Positions 1 to 5,571 of a DNA stretch of 7,015 nt are shown piece after piece. A program made the translations under genes and the position numbers. The notes under the pieces are model-generated. The model had not been told where the DNA came from and did not search any database. It was given only the letters and a program-made list of their open reading frames with translations. Origin of the DNA: Anaerolineales bacterium (lineage in GTDB: Bacteria; Chloroflexota; Anaerolineae; 4572-78; J111); the NCBI GenBank assembly GCA_012032575.1, contig JAAUSP010000409.1, forward strand, positions 1-7,015, in the 5' to 3' direction. Every line of letters starts with the position of its first letter. Position 1 is the stretch's first letter.

Positions 1-377
1 ATTACGACGAGGCGCCGGCCCCCTCAGCGATACCTATCTCGACCGGCTTCTCAGCCGGGCCGATTTCTGGGGCGGTGGCCGCCCTCCTTAACGGCGAAGT
101 CGTCGGCGGGGTGACGGCCCACACCCTGCCTATGACTCGCTCAGAAGCCTACGAGGTATTCATCTTCGATGTCGCCGTGCAGAACGAATACCAGCGCCAG
201 GGCATTGGGCGGCAGTTGATAGCGGCCCTCCGGGCCTACGCGGCTGCCGAGGGGATCCACGAGGTGTTTGTCCCGGCGGACAACGACGACGTCCACGCGC
301 TCGATTTCTACCAGGCTCTGGGAGGAGTGCCCGCCCCCGTAACAATCTTCACCTTTTCCGCCGATACGGACGATTGA
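1..377 (+). pseudogene. GNAT N-acetyltransferase, AAC(3)-I-like, 5'-truncated and frame-broken
   Basis: This is the C-terminal part of a GCN5-related N-acetyltransferase, which would move an acetyl group from acetyl-CoA to an amine. From 72 to the TGA at 375 it reads as an intact fold. It carries the acetyl-CoA-binding QRQGIG motif (counted from the GTG at 75, residues 40-45), the preceding strand VFIFDVAV, and the tail VPADNDDVHALDFYQALGG. These are typical of AAC(3)-I-related proteins of the kind often annotated as aminoglycoside acetyltransferases; actual aminoglycoside activity is unproven. The expected upstream block SDTYLDRLLSRADFW lies in frame 2 (26-70), and the fold resumes in frame 3 (AVAALLNGEVVGG) only if one G of the GGGG run at 69-72 is skipped. 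Upstream of the C run at 19-23 the family-like residues YDEAPAP are again in frame 3, but that second break is less certain. The GTG at 75 is therefore not the true start. The gene runs off the left edge and converges on the next gene with 20 bases between stops. Confidence 0.75.
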
Positions 378-397
378 GCCGAAAAAATATAAAACCC

Positions 398-1840
398 TCA
401 GCGAACTCCGCGCCAATCAGTCAGATATTCCAGCACATCTTGGGCCGTATAGCGGTTATAACCCGGTTTGATATATTTGCCAATAGTCATCAGGCCGTCC
501 CCGGCAGTGACCACCGGCGGTTCAAGATAGCCATCTTTTCGATGTTGCGGGTAGCCTGCGCTGGCCACCAGATTGTTGCAGAGGCAATTTCGGCCGATCA
601 TATCCTCCGGTTTTCCTCCTTTGGCCAGATATTGCGCTGGCGGTTCAGCCGCACAACGGAATCCAACTTGCCCATCCTCTTGTTTGTAGAGTTGTCGCAG
701 CATGCCCAAATCGCATAACGGGATCCGGTTCTCATAAATCTCCGGCTCCGACATGGTCCCTTCCAGTTGGGCTACTTTAAATGGGAAACCGGTGGGGGAG
801 ATACGCGGATCAGTACGCACTGCTGCCTGCTGGGCCAGAACTTTTTCAATGAGGCGGCTTTTAAGGGTTTCATCCATGCCCGATTCAACGCAAAAGGCAA
901 AAGCGGTGCCTACCTGGATACCGGCTGCGCCCGCATTGAGCGCTTCCCGTAATTTCTCCGGGCTATCGTAGCCGCCGGCCAACCAAAAGGGGAGATTGAG
1001 CTGTTTGATTTTGTCCAAATCTACTACATCATTCTCGCCATAGATGGGTTCGCCCTTCTCATCCAGGTGCATCGTCCCTCTGGGAGGAGCATTGTGCCCG
1101 CCGGCCGTGGGCGCTTCGATGATAAAGCCGTCAATCTTGCCCATTGTTCGTTTGACCAGGGTTTTTGCCAGCGCCACCGAAGAGATGATGGGCAGAAAAA
1201 ACGGCCGGGTCAGTTGACCTAACTTTTCCTCGATGCCGGGAAAGATCGCCTGGGGATCAAAGTGCAGGCGATATTCCTCATCTCCTGTGACTCCATGCAC
1301 ATCAAGCCGGTAACTGGCGGCCTGATGGTTGACCAATTTATCGAAGACGCCGGGAATTTGCAGGGGAATGCCGGCCCCCATCAGCACATAATCCACCCCG
1401 GCCAGCATGGCCCCGTATAACGAAGCCATGGTAGGGAGTTGTACTTTCTCTAACAAGTTAAGCCCCACCGGATTTTGATGCCCTTCTTTGGCTAAAAAAA
1501 CCTCGACAAAGTTGGCGATAACGGTCAGTTCATTGAGCGCTTTGGATGGGGTGAGCGTCCACATCGGCGGGCGGTGGTAATAAGGCAACGGCTCTTTTTT
1601 TGCTTCGGGAACATAATAGGTCGCCAAAATGCGCTGAACCGGCTCTTGAAAGGGAAATTGACTTAAGCCCCGGCGAATGTGGCCCTCGATATCGCCATTC
1701 ATTAAACGCGCTATCATAATCAGAGCGATAGCCGTCCCTGAAACGACACCCAATTGTCCCTGTGTAGATACGGCTCTGGCCAGCTTCCAGTCGGAGATGG
1801 CAACACCCATTCCCCCTTGAATAATTAGTGGTAGTCTCAT
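398..1840 (-). CDS. Nitronate monooxygenase-family FMN protein, long form (480 aa)
   Basis: This is a TIM-barrel flavoprotein of the 2-nitropropane dioxygenase / nitronate monooxygenase family, which also contains the enoyl-ACP reductase FabK and PfaD-like proteins. Visible family marks are the N-terminal strand PLIIQGGMG (residues 4-12), the AGGHNAP motif with the probable catalytic His249 (246-252), the phosphate-binding LAGG (287-290) and QVGTAFAF (309-316). Classical nitronate monooxygenases have roughly 320-360 residues. This one has a longer middle (about 60-210) and an extra C-terminal block (about 345-480) with Cys376, Cys396, Cys419 and Cys421 and the string RNCLCNNL, so the substrate may differ. 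It is probably cytosolic, as no signal peptide or membrane segment is seen. The ATG at 1840 is the first usable start: no in-frame ATG, GTG or TTG was found in the codons read upstream, and the barrel's first strand begins at residue 4. The start has no close Shine-Dalgarno of its own and overlaps the stop of a mini-ORF. Oxidation of nitronates is a family expectation, not shown here. Confidence 0.88.
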   Translation of the reverse strand: MRLPLIIQGGMGVAISDWKLARAVSTQGQLGVVSGTAIALIMIARLMNGDIEGHIRRGLSQFPFQEPVQRILATYYVPEAKKEPLPYYHRPPMWTLTPSKALNELTVIANFVEVFLAKEGHQNPVGLNLLEKVQLPTMASLYGAMLAGVDYVLMGAGIPLQIPGVFDKLVNHQAASYRLDVHGVTGDEEYRLHFDPQAIFPGIEEKLGQLTRPFFLPIISSVALAKTLVKRTMGKIDGFIIEAPTAGGHNAPPRGTMHLDEKGEPIYGENDVVDLDKIKQLNLPFWLAGGYDSPEKLREALNAGAAGIQVGTAFAFCVESGMDETLKSRLIEKVLAQQAAVRTDPRISPTGFPFKVAQLEGTMSEPEIYENRIPLCDLGMLRQLYKQEDGQVGFRCAAEPPAQYLAKGGKPEDMIGRNCLCNNLVASAGYPQHRKDGYLEPPVVTAGDGLMTIGKYIKPGYNRYTAQDVLEYLTDWRGVR

Positions 1841-1863
1841 ACGGATTTCGACGTGGTAAACAT
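1837..1863 (-). other. Possible 8-codon leader peptide overlapping the flavoprotein start
   Basis: An ATG at 1863 opens an 8-codon frame, MFTTSKSV. Its TGA (1839-1837) overlaps the ATG of the nitronate monooxygenase-like gene as ATGA. The purine-rich GGAGGGAAG at 1872-1864 lies directly in front of this ATG, so the best ribosome-binding site in the leader serves the mini-ORF rather than the gene, whose start is 27 bases further on. Translational coupling or attenuation is an inference. A chance frame is also possible. Confidence 0.35.
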
Positions 1864-1872
1864 CTTCCCTCC
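1864..1872 (-). promoter_or_regulatory. Ribosome-binding site GGAGGGAAG
   Basis: On the - strand GGAGGG sits 3-4 bases before the mini-ORF ATG at 1863 and 26-27 bases before the ATG at 1840. The spacing suits the mini-ORF (slightly tight) and is too long for direct initiation at 1840. It therefore bears on how the flavoprotein gene is started. Confidence 0.5.
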
Positions 1873-2140
1873 ATCTTTTTTATTTCTGATTGAGTCAACT
1901 GGATAAACACGCCACGTCCTGCTAACGCCTCCTGTAGGGGTGGTCCAATGGTTTGACTCTTTCAAAAACAACGCTAAAAATTTGTTCAGTAAGGCACTAT
2001 TAAAATTATACCATAATACATTCAGATGGAAGTGGCAAACATCCCCTAATTTCGTGAAGATTGTCATCTCTGAACCGGCCAAAATTGCCAGGTCGGCTGG
2101 ACCTCCCAGAGTCAGCCCCGTTTCAATGGGACCCAAAACA
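1873..2140. other. Gene-free leader and promoter stretch
   Basis: No convincing gene is seen on either strand. Open frames here (for example one on - reading through GLTLGGPADLAILAG) lack a ribosome-binding site and a recognisable fold. The stretch is AT-richer than its flanks, holds the putative promoter at 2005-2013, and would form most of the leader RNA of the flavoprotein gene. A second purine-rich AGGAGG occurs on - near 1930 with no gene attached. Confidence 0.5.
2005..2013 (-). promoter_or_regulatory. Extended -10 promoter (TGG-TATAAT) for the flavoprotein gene
   Basis: The - strand reads TGGTATAAT, a perfect -10 hexamer preceded by a TGn extension. A TTGCCA lies upstream but at 22 bases, too far for a normal -35 element, so this would be an extended -10 type. 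Transcription would start near 1998 and give a leader of about 160 bases before the gene. Identification is by consensus only; the surroundings are AT-rich. Confidence 0.45.
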
Positions 2141-2310
2141 GGTGTTGTAACGCAGATTGCACGGATTTTTACTTATTTTTTGAGCTTTATCCGTTCGAGC
2201 CGTGTCCTGAGCCGTCGGACTAAAAGAGCGAAGCCCAGGGGCTAATTTAGCTCGTAGAGCTTTGCCCTCTGAGCGCGATGGCGTTTGTCCTGAGCGAAGT
2301 CGAAGGATCA
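2141..2310. repeat. Dispersed intergenic repeat remnant
   Basis: This stretch contains GTCCTGAGC twice in direct orientation (near 2205 and 2287); the second is extended as CCTGAGCGAAGTCGAAGG. It also has a related TGAGCGCGATGG unit, a small hairpin AGCTC-GTA-GAGCT and AGCCCAGGGGCT. The left end GTAACGCAGATTGCACGG, like the CCTGAGCGAAGTCGAAGG string, is of a kind I recall as scattered in many copies through Chloroflexota and other environmental genomes. In frame it gives only low-complexity peptides such as LRLRSGQT. It probably does not encode protein, and it abuts the broken gene to its right. Copy number cannot be tested from one window. Confidence 0.5.
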
Positions 2311-2311
2311 G

Positions 2312-2674
2312 TCTCGCGCCTTGAGCCAGGGAACAAAGTTCAACTTGTTTGCGAACGGGACACTTGATATTGCTGCCCCGCCTGACCTCGAAACCGCCAC
2401 CTTTGCCCTGGGCTGATTCTGGGGACAACGGGCTGGACAGTTTTCTGTCCCTGTAGGAGAAGATGGGCCAGCGGTATACCATGGAACCATCCTGGCGCAA
2501 CTTCCCTCACCGGGCTTGTTTCATCCGGTGGCCTTCCAGCCGCGCGGCTTCGACGAAAATTATCCCGACTTTTTGCCCCCGGCTTCAAATTGGGGCACCA
2601 CCGCCGAAATGGCGGCCATGTTCCGGCAGGCCCAGGCGCTGGGTTTCTTGGTGATGCCCTACATCAATCCCACC
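2312..2674 (+). pseudogene. DUF6259-like (glycoside hydrolase-like) gene fragment with in-frame stop
   Basis: One + frame reads KFNLFANGTLDIAAPPDL, then a TGA at 2414-2416, then in the same frame QFSVPVGEDGPAVYHG, GLFHPVAFQPRGFDENYPDF, WGTTAEMAAMFRQAQALGF and LVMPYINPT, ending near 2674. The last blocks resemble DUF6259 proteins, large secreted or cytosolic glycosidase-like proteins in which this is an internal piece of the catalytic barrel. No N-terminus or C-terminus is present: the left end meets the repeat remnant and the right end stops abruptly where - strand HARE-HTH homology begins. The continuation CDPTKTGAGALG is antisense to that other domain. The fragment is about 120 codons of a family usually several hundred residues long, so it is surely non-functional. 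The DUF assignment is from memory of the family; the coding character is clear. Confidence 0.65.
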
Positions 2675-2677
2675 TGT

Positions 2678-2863
2678 GACCCGACGAAAACGGGAGCTGG
2701 GGCGCTTGGTATCCACATAAAGGCGCGACCCCATCGAGGCTTCGGGGGTTTGGCCTTTGGAGTCTAAAATGCCGGCCGTTTGACCGCGCCGGGTGATCTC
2801 AATATAATGCAGAGGTTTTCCCGCTTGCCTGAGGATTTCGTAAGCCGTATCGAGGAAGTCCAT
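2678..2863 (-). pseudogene. HARE-HTH domain, N-terminal remnant of a DNA-binding protein
   Basis: From the ATG at 2863, preceded by GGAG at 2874-2871 with 7-base spacing, the - strand encodes MDFLDTAYEILRQAGKPLHY, then EITRRGQTAGILDSKGQTPEASM and SRLYVDTKRPSSRFRRV. This is the HARE-HTH (HB1, ASXL, restriction endonuclease helix-turn-helix) winged helix, including the conserved TPEASM and LYVD-KR-SRF elements. In bacteria the domain usually stands at the N-terminus of restriction endonucleases or nuclease-like proteins. Homology ends at the Val codon at 2680-2678. Beyond it the frame continues antisense through the DUF6259 fragment without recognisable sequence. The effector domain is therefore lost and this is the head of a decapitated gene. 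A short free-standing HARE protein cannot be excluded, since the frame stays open to 2585. Confidence 0.65.
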
Positions 2864-2935
2864 GTCTTTGCTCCGGGTCAACAGCCGATCTGAGTGGGAC
2901 AGCGCAAATTCAGACGCCTATCGCCGGAGCGGGGA

Positions 2936-2971
2936 TCAAACAAAAAACGCCGCTCTTGACCATGCGGCGTT
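2936..2971 (-). terminator. Intrinsic terminator of the HD/PHAX operon
   Basis: AACGCCGC (2946-2953) pairs perfectly with GCGGCGTT (2964-2971) around a 10-base loop. On the - strand the hairpin is followed by a T-rich run (TTTTTTGTTTG). It lies about 165 bases downstream of the PHAX-domain gene on the same strand and would end that operon's transcript. Confidence 0.8.
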
Positions 2972-3040
2972 CTGCTGGTATCATGTTGCCAACACAAAAA
3001 ATGAGGTCGGGTCACGCTACCTGGTCGCAGCAATAGAGAA

Positions 3041-3079
3041 AGATCCCTCAGGTTCGGCGGCCGGGGGTCTTTTAATTTT
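3041..3079. terminator. Weaker hairpin with flanking T tracts
   Basis: AGATCCCT (3041-3048) can pair with GGGGGTCT (3063-3070) with two G-U pairs, around a GC-rich 14-base loop. On the + strand TTTTAATTTT follows; on the - strand TTTCTCT follows. It could assist termination of the PHAX-domain gene or act on + strand transcripts. It is weaker than the hairpin at 2946-2971. Confidence 0.4.
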
Positions 3080-3134
3080 GCCTAATTGTATCATAACTTC
3101 CCCAGGCTTTCAATCAGCCCTCAAAATTTTGGCC

Positions 3135-3836
3135 TCACTTCGGGGGCGCAGCCTTTTGCTGCTCACGTTTGGCCTGATCCAACAGCTTTGTCGTTGTGTT
3201 ATGGGCGTACACAGTTAGGGTGCCCCCCTGACCAATCCGCTTATCCAACACCGGATAACCTTCGACAATGAGCTTGTCGTCAGCATTCTGGTTCAGGCTG
3301 TCCTTGACCTTGCGCCACTGCTTCTGGGCGATGTAAACCAGATAGGTCGTCGGTTCGCTGGGTGGCGCCGGCAGCCCGCTGGGCAGCGATGGCACTTTGG
3401 TATTTTCCATACTGGTAATGACCACTTCCCCTTTTTCGATAACCCGGCCGGGCCGGCCGATCACAGTAATCTTCACTTTCGAGATTTCCCCTTTCGTCAG
3501 TTTTAAGGCTTCATTGGAGACAGCCAGCCACTCCTCCGGGTTGAGCGGCTGCGGCTTGGCTTTGGGCGCGGCTGGCTGCTGCTTGGGCAGAAAAATGAGG
3601 CCGCGTTCCTGGCCGGTGGTCCCGGCTTTGACCAGTCGGAAAAACACACCGCCGGGGGTCCGCCGCTGAGAGCCGTCTTCGGTCAACATGCCTCCGTCAG
3701 CCTCGATTTTGAGAGTTTCGTCCAGGAGGGCCAACGCCCGCTCCTCGCCCAGGACTTTGACGATCCGTTCGATGGTTTTGATGGGTGTGTGCTCGGTTTC
3801 ACCCAGTTCAGCCGCAATCTTTTGAGCCGTACTCAC
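3135..3836 (-). CDS. PHAX RNA-binding-domain protein (233 aa)
   Basis: The N-terminal third (about residues 18-72) matches the PHAX RNA-binding domain, known from the eukaryotic snRNA export adaptor. The block IERIVKVLGEERALALLDET is followed by KIEADGGMLTEDGSQRRTPGG and VFFRLVK, with the signature GGMLT-DGS-RRTPGGVFF. After a Pro/Lys-rich linker (about 84-100) comes an unassigned region (about 101-220) with predicted beta strands, EISKVKITVIGRPGRVI and TTYLVYIAQKQWRKVKDSL, and a Lys/Gln-rich tail. RNA binding is the family expectation; partners and targets in bacteria are not known to me. The GTG at 3836 is chosen because AGGGAGG (3850-3844) sits 7 bases upstream, and because the longer frame to 3956 overlaps the upstream gene and reads as its shadow. 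The GTG overlaps the stop of the HD-domain gene as GTGA, so the two are translationally coupled. The gene is followed by a strong terminator. It has no signal peptide or membrane segment. Confidence 0.8.
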   Translation of the reverse strand: MSTAQKIAAELGETEHTPIKTIERIVKVLGEERALALLDETLKIEADGGMLTEDGSQRRTPGGVFFRLVKAGTTGQERGLIFLPKQQPAAPKAKPQPLNPEEWLAVSNEALKLTKGEISKVKITVIGRPGRVIEKGEVVITSMENTKVPSLPSGLPAPPSEPTTYLVYIAQKQWRKVKDSLNQNADDKLIVEGYPVLDKRIGQGGTLTVYAHNTTTKLLDQAKREQQKAAPPK

Positions 3837-4447
3837 GCTTGCGCCTCCCTCTGATTGTCCTGCCGCAGCGTCATCAAGGCTTCCCACAGGGTTCGGAAGG
3901 GCGGCTCGCTCAGCACCGGCTCGACCGAAACAAAGAACTCGCCCAAGTCGGCCCATTCCTGGTGCTCGTAGACGCTGGCCTGCAAGATCATCTCCAGCCG
4001 GTCTATTTGCTTAACCAAGCGAGCCTCGGCTGACTGCTGCTGTTCGTACTCGCGCCACAGTTCCAGGTAGCTTTCGCCATCAGGCAGCTTCGCCAGCACC
4101 TCAACAACGGCCTCGGCCTCGCGTCGTTTCTTCTCCGCCGGGCTAACCCCATCCGCCGGGGTCAAGTCACCGCTGTAGATTTCACCCAGATCGTGCAACA
4201 ACGCCAGCCGCAGTACTTTGATCAAGTCCAGGTCCGGGAAATGAGCATCGGCCAGGAACATTGCCAGCATCGCCACGCCGAAGGTATGCTCCGCCACACT
4301 TTCGCACTGCTCCGGCGGGATACCTCGTCGGAGCCAGCCCTGGCGGTAGAGCTGCTTGAGATGGTTGAATTCAAAGTAAGCTTCGATGAGAGGCAGCGTC
4401 GGCTTGCCTTGAAGGTGGGTCAGGGGGAGGGGTGCTTTGATGTGCAT
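3833..4447 (-). CDS. HD-domain 5'-deoxynucleotidase, HDDC2/YfbR-like (204 aa)
   Basis: This is a metal-dependent phosphohydrolase of the HD superfamily that resembles human HDDC2 and bacterial YfbR, enzymes that remove the 5' phosphate from deoxynucleoside monophosphates. The metal ligands expected for the family are present: His54 in ESVAEHTFGVAMLAM, His85-Asp86 in LALLHDLGEIYSGDLTP, and Asp149 in LVKQIDRLEMILQASVYE. The family's N-terminal block (HLKQLYRQGWLRRGI, 29-43) and the LWREYE element (130-135) are also there, so the enzyme looks intact and full-length. The ATG at 4447 lacks a strong Shine-Dalgarno, but a good promoter lies 50-80 bases upstream. The last codon overlaps the start of the PHAX-domain gene, linking a nucleotide phosphatase to an RNA-binding protein in one operon. 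Substrate choice (dNMP or another nucleotide) cannot be read from the sequence. Confidence 0.88.
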   Translation of the reverse strand: MHIKAPLPLTHLQGKPTLPLIEAYFEFNHLKQLYRQGWLRRGIPPEQCESVAEHTFGVAMLAMFLADAHFPDLDLIKVLRLALLHDLGEIYSGDLTPADGVSPAEKKRREAEAVVEVLAKLPDGESYLELWREYEQQQSAEARLVKQIDRLEMILQASVYEHQEWADLGEFFVSVEPVLSEPPFRTLWEALMTLRQDNQREAQA

Positions 4448-4498
4448 AGATCATCCACGCGATAGTTGCAGTGAGAGGAGTTCATATTACCTGACGGC

Positions 4499-4527
4499 AG
4501 TATAGCATGTCTGTCTTAAGGCGACAA
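4499..4527 (-). promoter_or_regulatory. Sigma-70-type promoter of the HD/PHAX operon
   Basis: On the - strand TTGTCG (4527-4522) and TATACT (4504-4499) are separated by exactly 17 bases, as expected for a housekeeping promoter. The -10 element matches five of six consensus bases and the -35 three. A start near 4492 would give a leader of about 45 bases to the ATG at 4447. Confidence 0.6.
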
Positions 4528-4620
4528 TCTTGTTTGAAGAAGTGGGCCTGGTTTTGGGGATGGTCAGGGCGTCTTGTTCAGTTGTGGCTACGGATTTGGA
4601 CAAAGTGAGGATAAAATAGA

Positions 4621-4642
4621 GCCAGGGTATCTTCACCCTGGC
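4621..4642. terminator. Perfect hairpin GCCAGGGT/ACCCTGGC
   Basis: Eight base pairs (4621-4628 with 4635-4642) enclose the loop ATCTTC. On - it is followed by TCTATTTTAT, giving an acceptable intrinsic terminator. On + the T run (4651-4655) starts 8 bases after the stem, less typical. It insulates the HD/PHAX promoter from upstream transcription. Confidence 0.55.
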
Positions 4643-4750
4643 CCGGAGTCTTTTTAGGGATTAGTCCGGTGCCGATGGATTTGTCTCGGCTACAACTTTT
4701 TCCGCCTTCATTGTTGCTTGGCCGAGGAGGTAGAAATTAACAATATCCAA

Positions 4751-4789
4751 ATAAAAAGGCAACTGCGAGGATTGATCGCGGTTGCCTTT
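4751..4789 (-). terminator. Long-stem intrinsic terminator
   Basis: Positions 4755-4768 pair with 4776-4789 (14 pairs, one G-U at 4764/4780) around a 7-base loop. On the - strand the stem is followed by TTTTTAT. It is the second terminator met by transcripts leaving the recombinase gene. Confidence 0.7.
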
Positions 4790-4845
4790 GCACAGGGTGA
4801 CACACTCAAAGCTATACAGTTTACTGAGGCTATGTATCCCCTAAT

Positions 4846-4874
4846 AAAACAAGCCTTTGGCGAGGCTTGTTTTT
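4846..4874. terminator. Bidirectional intrinsic terminator after the recombinase gene
   Basis: AAAACAAGCCT (4846-4856) pairs perfectly with AGGCTTGTTTT (4863-4873) around the loop TTGGCG. T runs follow on both strands. It begins only about ten bases beyond the stop of the recombinase frame on the - strand and is the natural end of that transcript. Confidence 0.8.
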
Positions 4875-4884
4875 ACAGCGGCAA

Positions 4885-5571
4885 CTATCGGACATCAACC
4901 GTAAACCCGCCGTAAAGGTCAATTTTACTGATTGACCCCCCAGAAGCAACAACGATACCCTTTTTCAAGAAAACCAAGCGTAGTAATTCACGCTGCTGGG
5001 GAGTCCCCAAGTAAGCATAGAGTTGCCCCACGTTGGAAGCAACCCGCAAGGCCAAGCGCCATTCTGCTGGCACCCTGTAAGGGTTGTCTCCATCCCAGCG
5101 GATACAATTCAGCCGTTCAATCACCCGGCCCTCTATTTCCTCGGCCCTGACATTATGCTCCGGTCCGCCGACCGACGTAGCCCGATAGTAATTAAACCTG
5201 CCTTTGATCTGCGCTCCTACCATGAGCCGTGAAAGTGGCTCACTCCACAAAAGGCCGGATAACAGCCAAAAATGTTGGCGGCCACCCCCTTTTTCATAGC
5301 TATCCAAAATTTCTTGGACGGCTTCAAACGTTTCCTGGCTCACCAAAGGTTCGTAGTCGCCCAAGTATTCTACCCCTTTCCAGAAGTACCTACCCACGTA
5401 AAACGGATTGCGGAAAATCCGATGCCAGCCACTTTTATTGATGACCTGCCCACGGTTGCTTTTATAGCCACGTCTCTGGGCTTCCCTTAGCCAACTGTCC
5501 AAAGTCCACCGGCCTGTAGCAAATTCAAAAAATGCCGCAGTGATCAGCGGCCCTTCAACCTGGTCACTCAC
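4885..5571 (-). CDS. Large serine recombinase, C-terminal part (frame-shifted half)
   Basis: This frame carries the C-terminal part of a large serine recombinase. A 'recombinase' DNA-binding domain spans about residues 8-95 (SGWHRIFRNPFYVGRYFWKG; EPLVSQETFEAVQEIL), followed by a region where a zinc ribbon is expected (about 103-131) and a C-terminal helix-and-strand tail. The GTG at 5571 is probably not a real start. The 11 codons just upstream in this frame, PVGFTRQDKRI, continue the recombinase fold and join smoothly to the N-terminal half if one base is added in the C run at 5603-5606. Where family members have LL-C-xx-C-G, this protein reads LLSGLLWSEPLSRLMVG, and the whole half has a single cysteine (156), so no zinc ribbon can form. 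The GTGA overlap with the N-terminal frame might instead allow separate translation. The coiled-coil insertion typical of phage integrases is not evident. Confidence 0.8.
   Translation of the reverse strand: MSDQVEGPLITAAFFEFATGRWTLDSWLREAQRRGYKSNRGQVINKSGWHRIFRNPFYVGRYFWKGVEYLGDYEPLVSQETFEAVQEILDSYEKGGGRQHFWLLSGLLWSEPLSRLMVGAQIKGRFNYYRATSVGGPEHNVRAEEIEGRVIERLNCIRWDGDNPYRVPAEWRLALRVASNVGQLYAYLGTPQQRELLRLVFLKKGIVVASGGSISKIDLYGGFTVDVR

Larger units (their letters stand above)
4528..4884. other. Gene-free stretch with three terminator-like hairpins
   Basis: No convincing gene is seen here. A + frame from a TTG at 4718 to 4915 has no placed ribosome-binding site, and its codons are largely the arms of two hairpins. 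The stretch separates the HD/PHAX operon from the recombinase region and holds strong hairpins at 4621-4642, 4755-4789 and 4846-4873, plus a weaker GCCGA/TCGGC pair near 4671-4690. An AGGAGGT at 4725-4731 on + is followed by no start codon at usable distance. Confidence 0.6.

Noticed and set aside
374..718. + strand frame opposite the flavoprotein gene 3' end
   Set aside because: Antisense shadow of a well-conserved enzyme.
1837..2136. - strand frame of 99 codons upstream of the flavoprotein gene
   Set aside because: No ribosome-binding site at its start, spans the putative promoter, no recognisable domain; only its last eight codons, as a separate mini-ORF, have a good start signal.
2585..2677. 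C-terminal extension of the HARE-HTH frame
   Set aside because: It is antisense to the DUF6259-like coding fragment and has no recognisable domain.
3001..3079. T-box or other riboswitch before the hairpin at 3041-3070
   Set aside because: No T-box core or specifier-loop sequence seen, and no + strand gene follows.
3837..3956. Longer N-terminus for the PHAX-domain protein
   Set aside because: It overlaps the HD-domain gene by 120 bases in another frame, reads as low-complexity shadow sequence, and a GTG with a good Shine-Dalgarno exists at 3836.
4718..4915. Small + strand frame starting MAEEVEINN
   Set aside because: TTG start without a placed ribosome-binding site; most codons come from two terminator hairpins, and its end overlaps the recombinase gene antisense.
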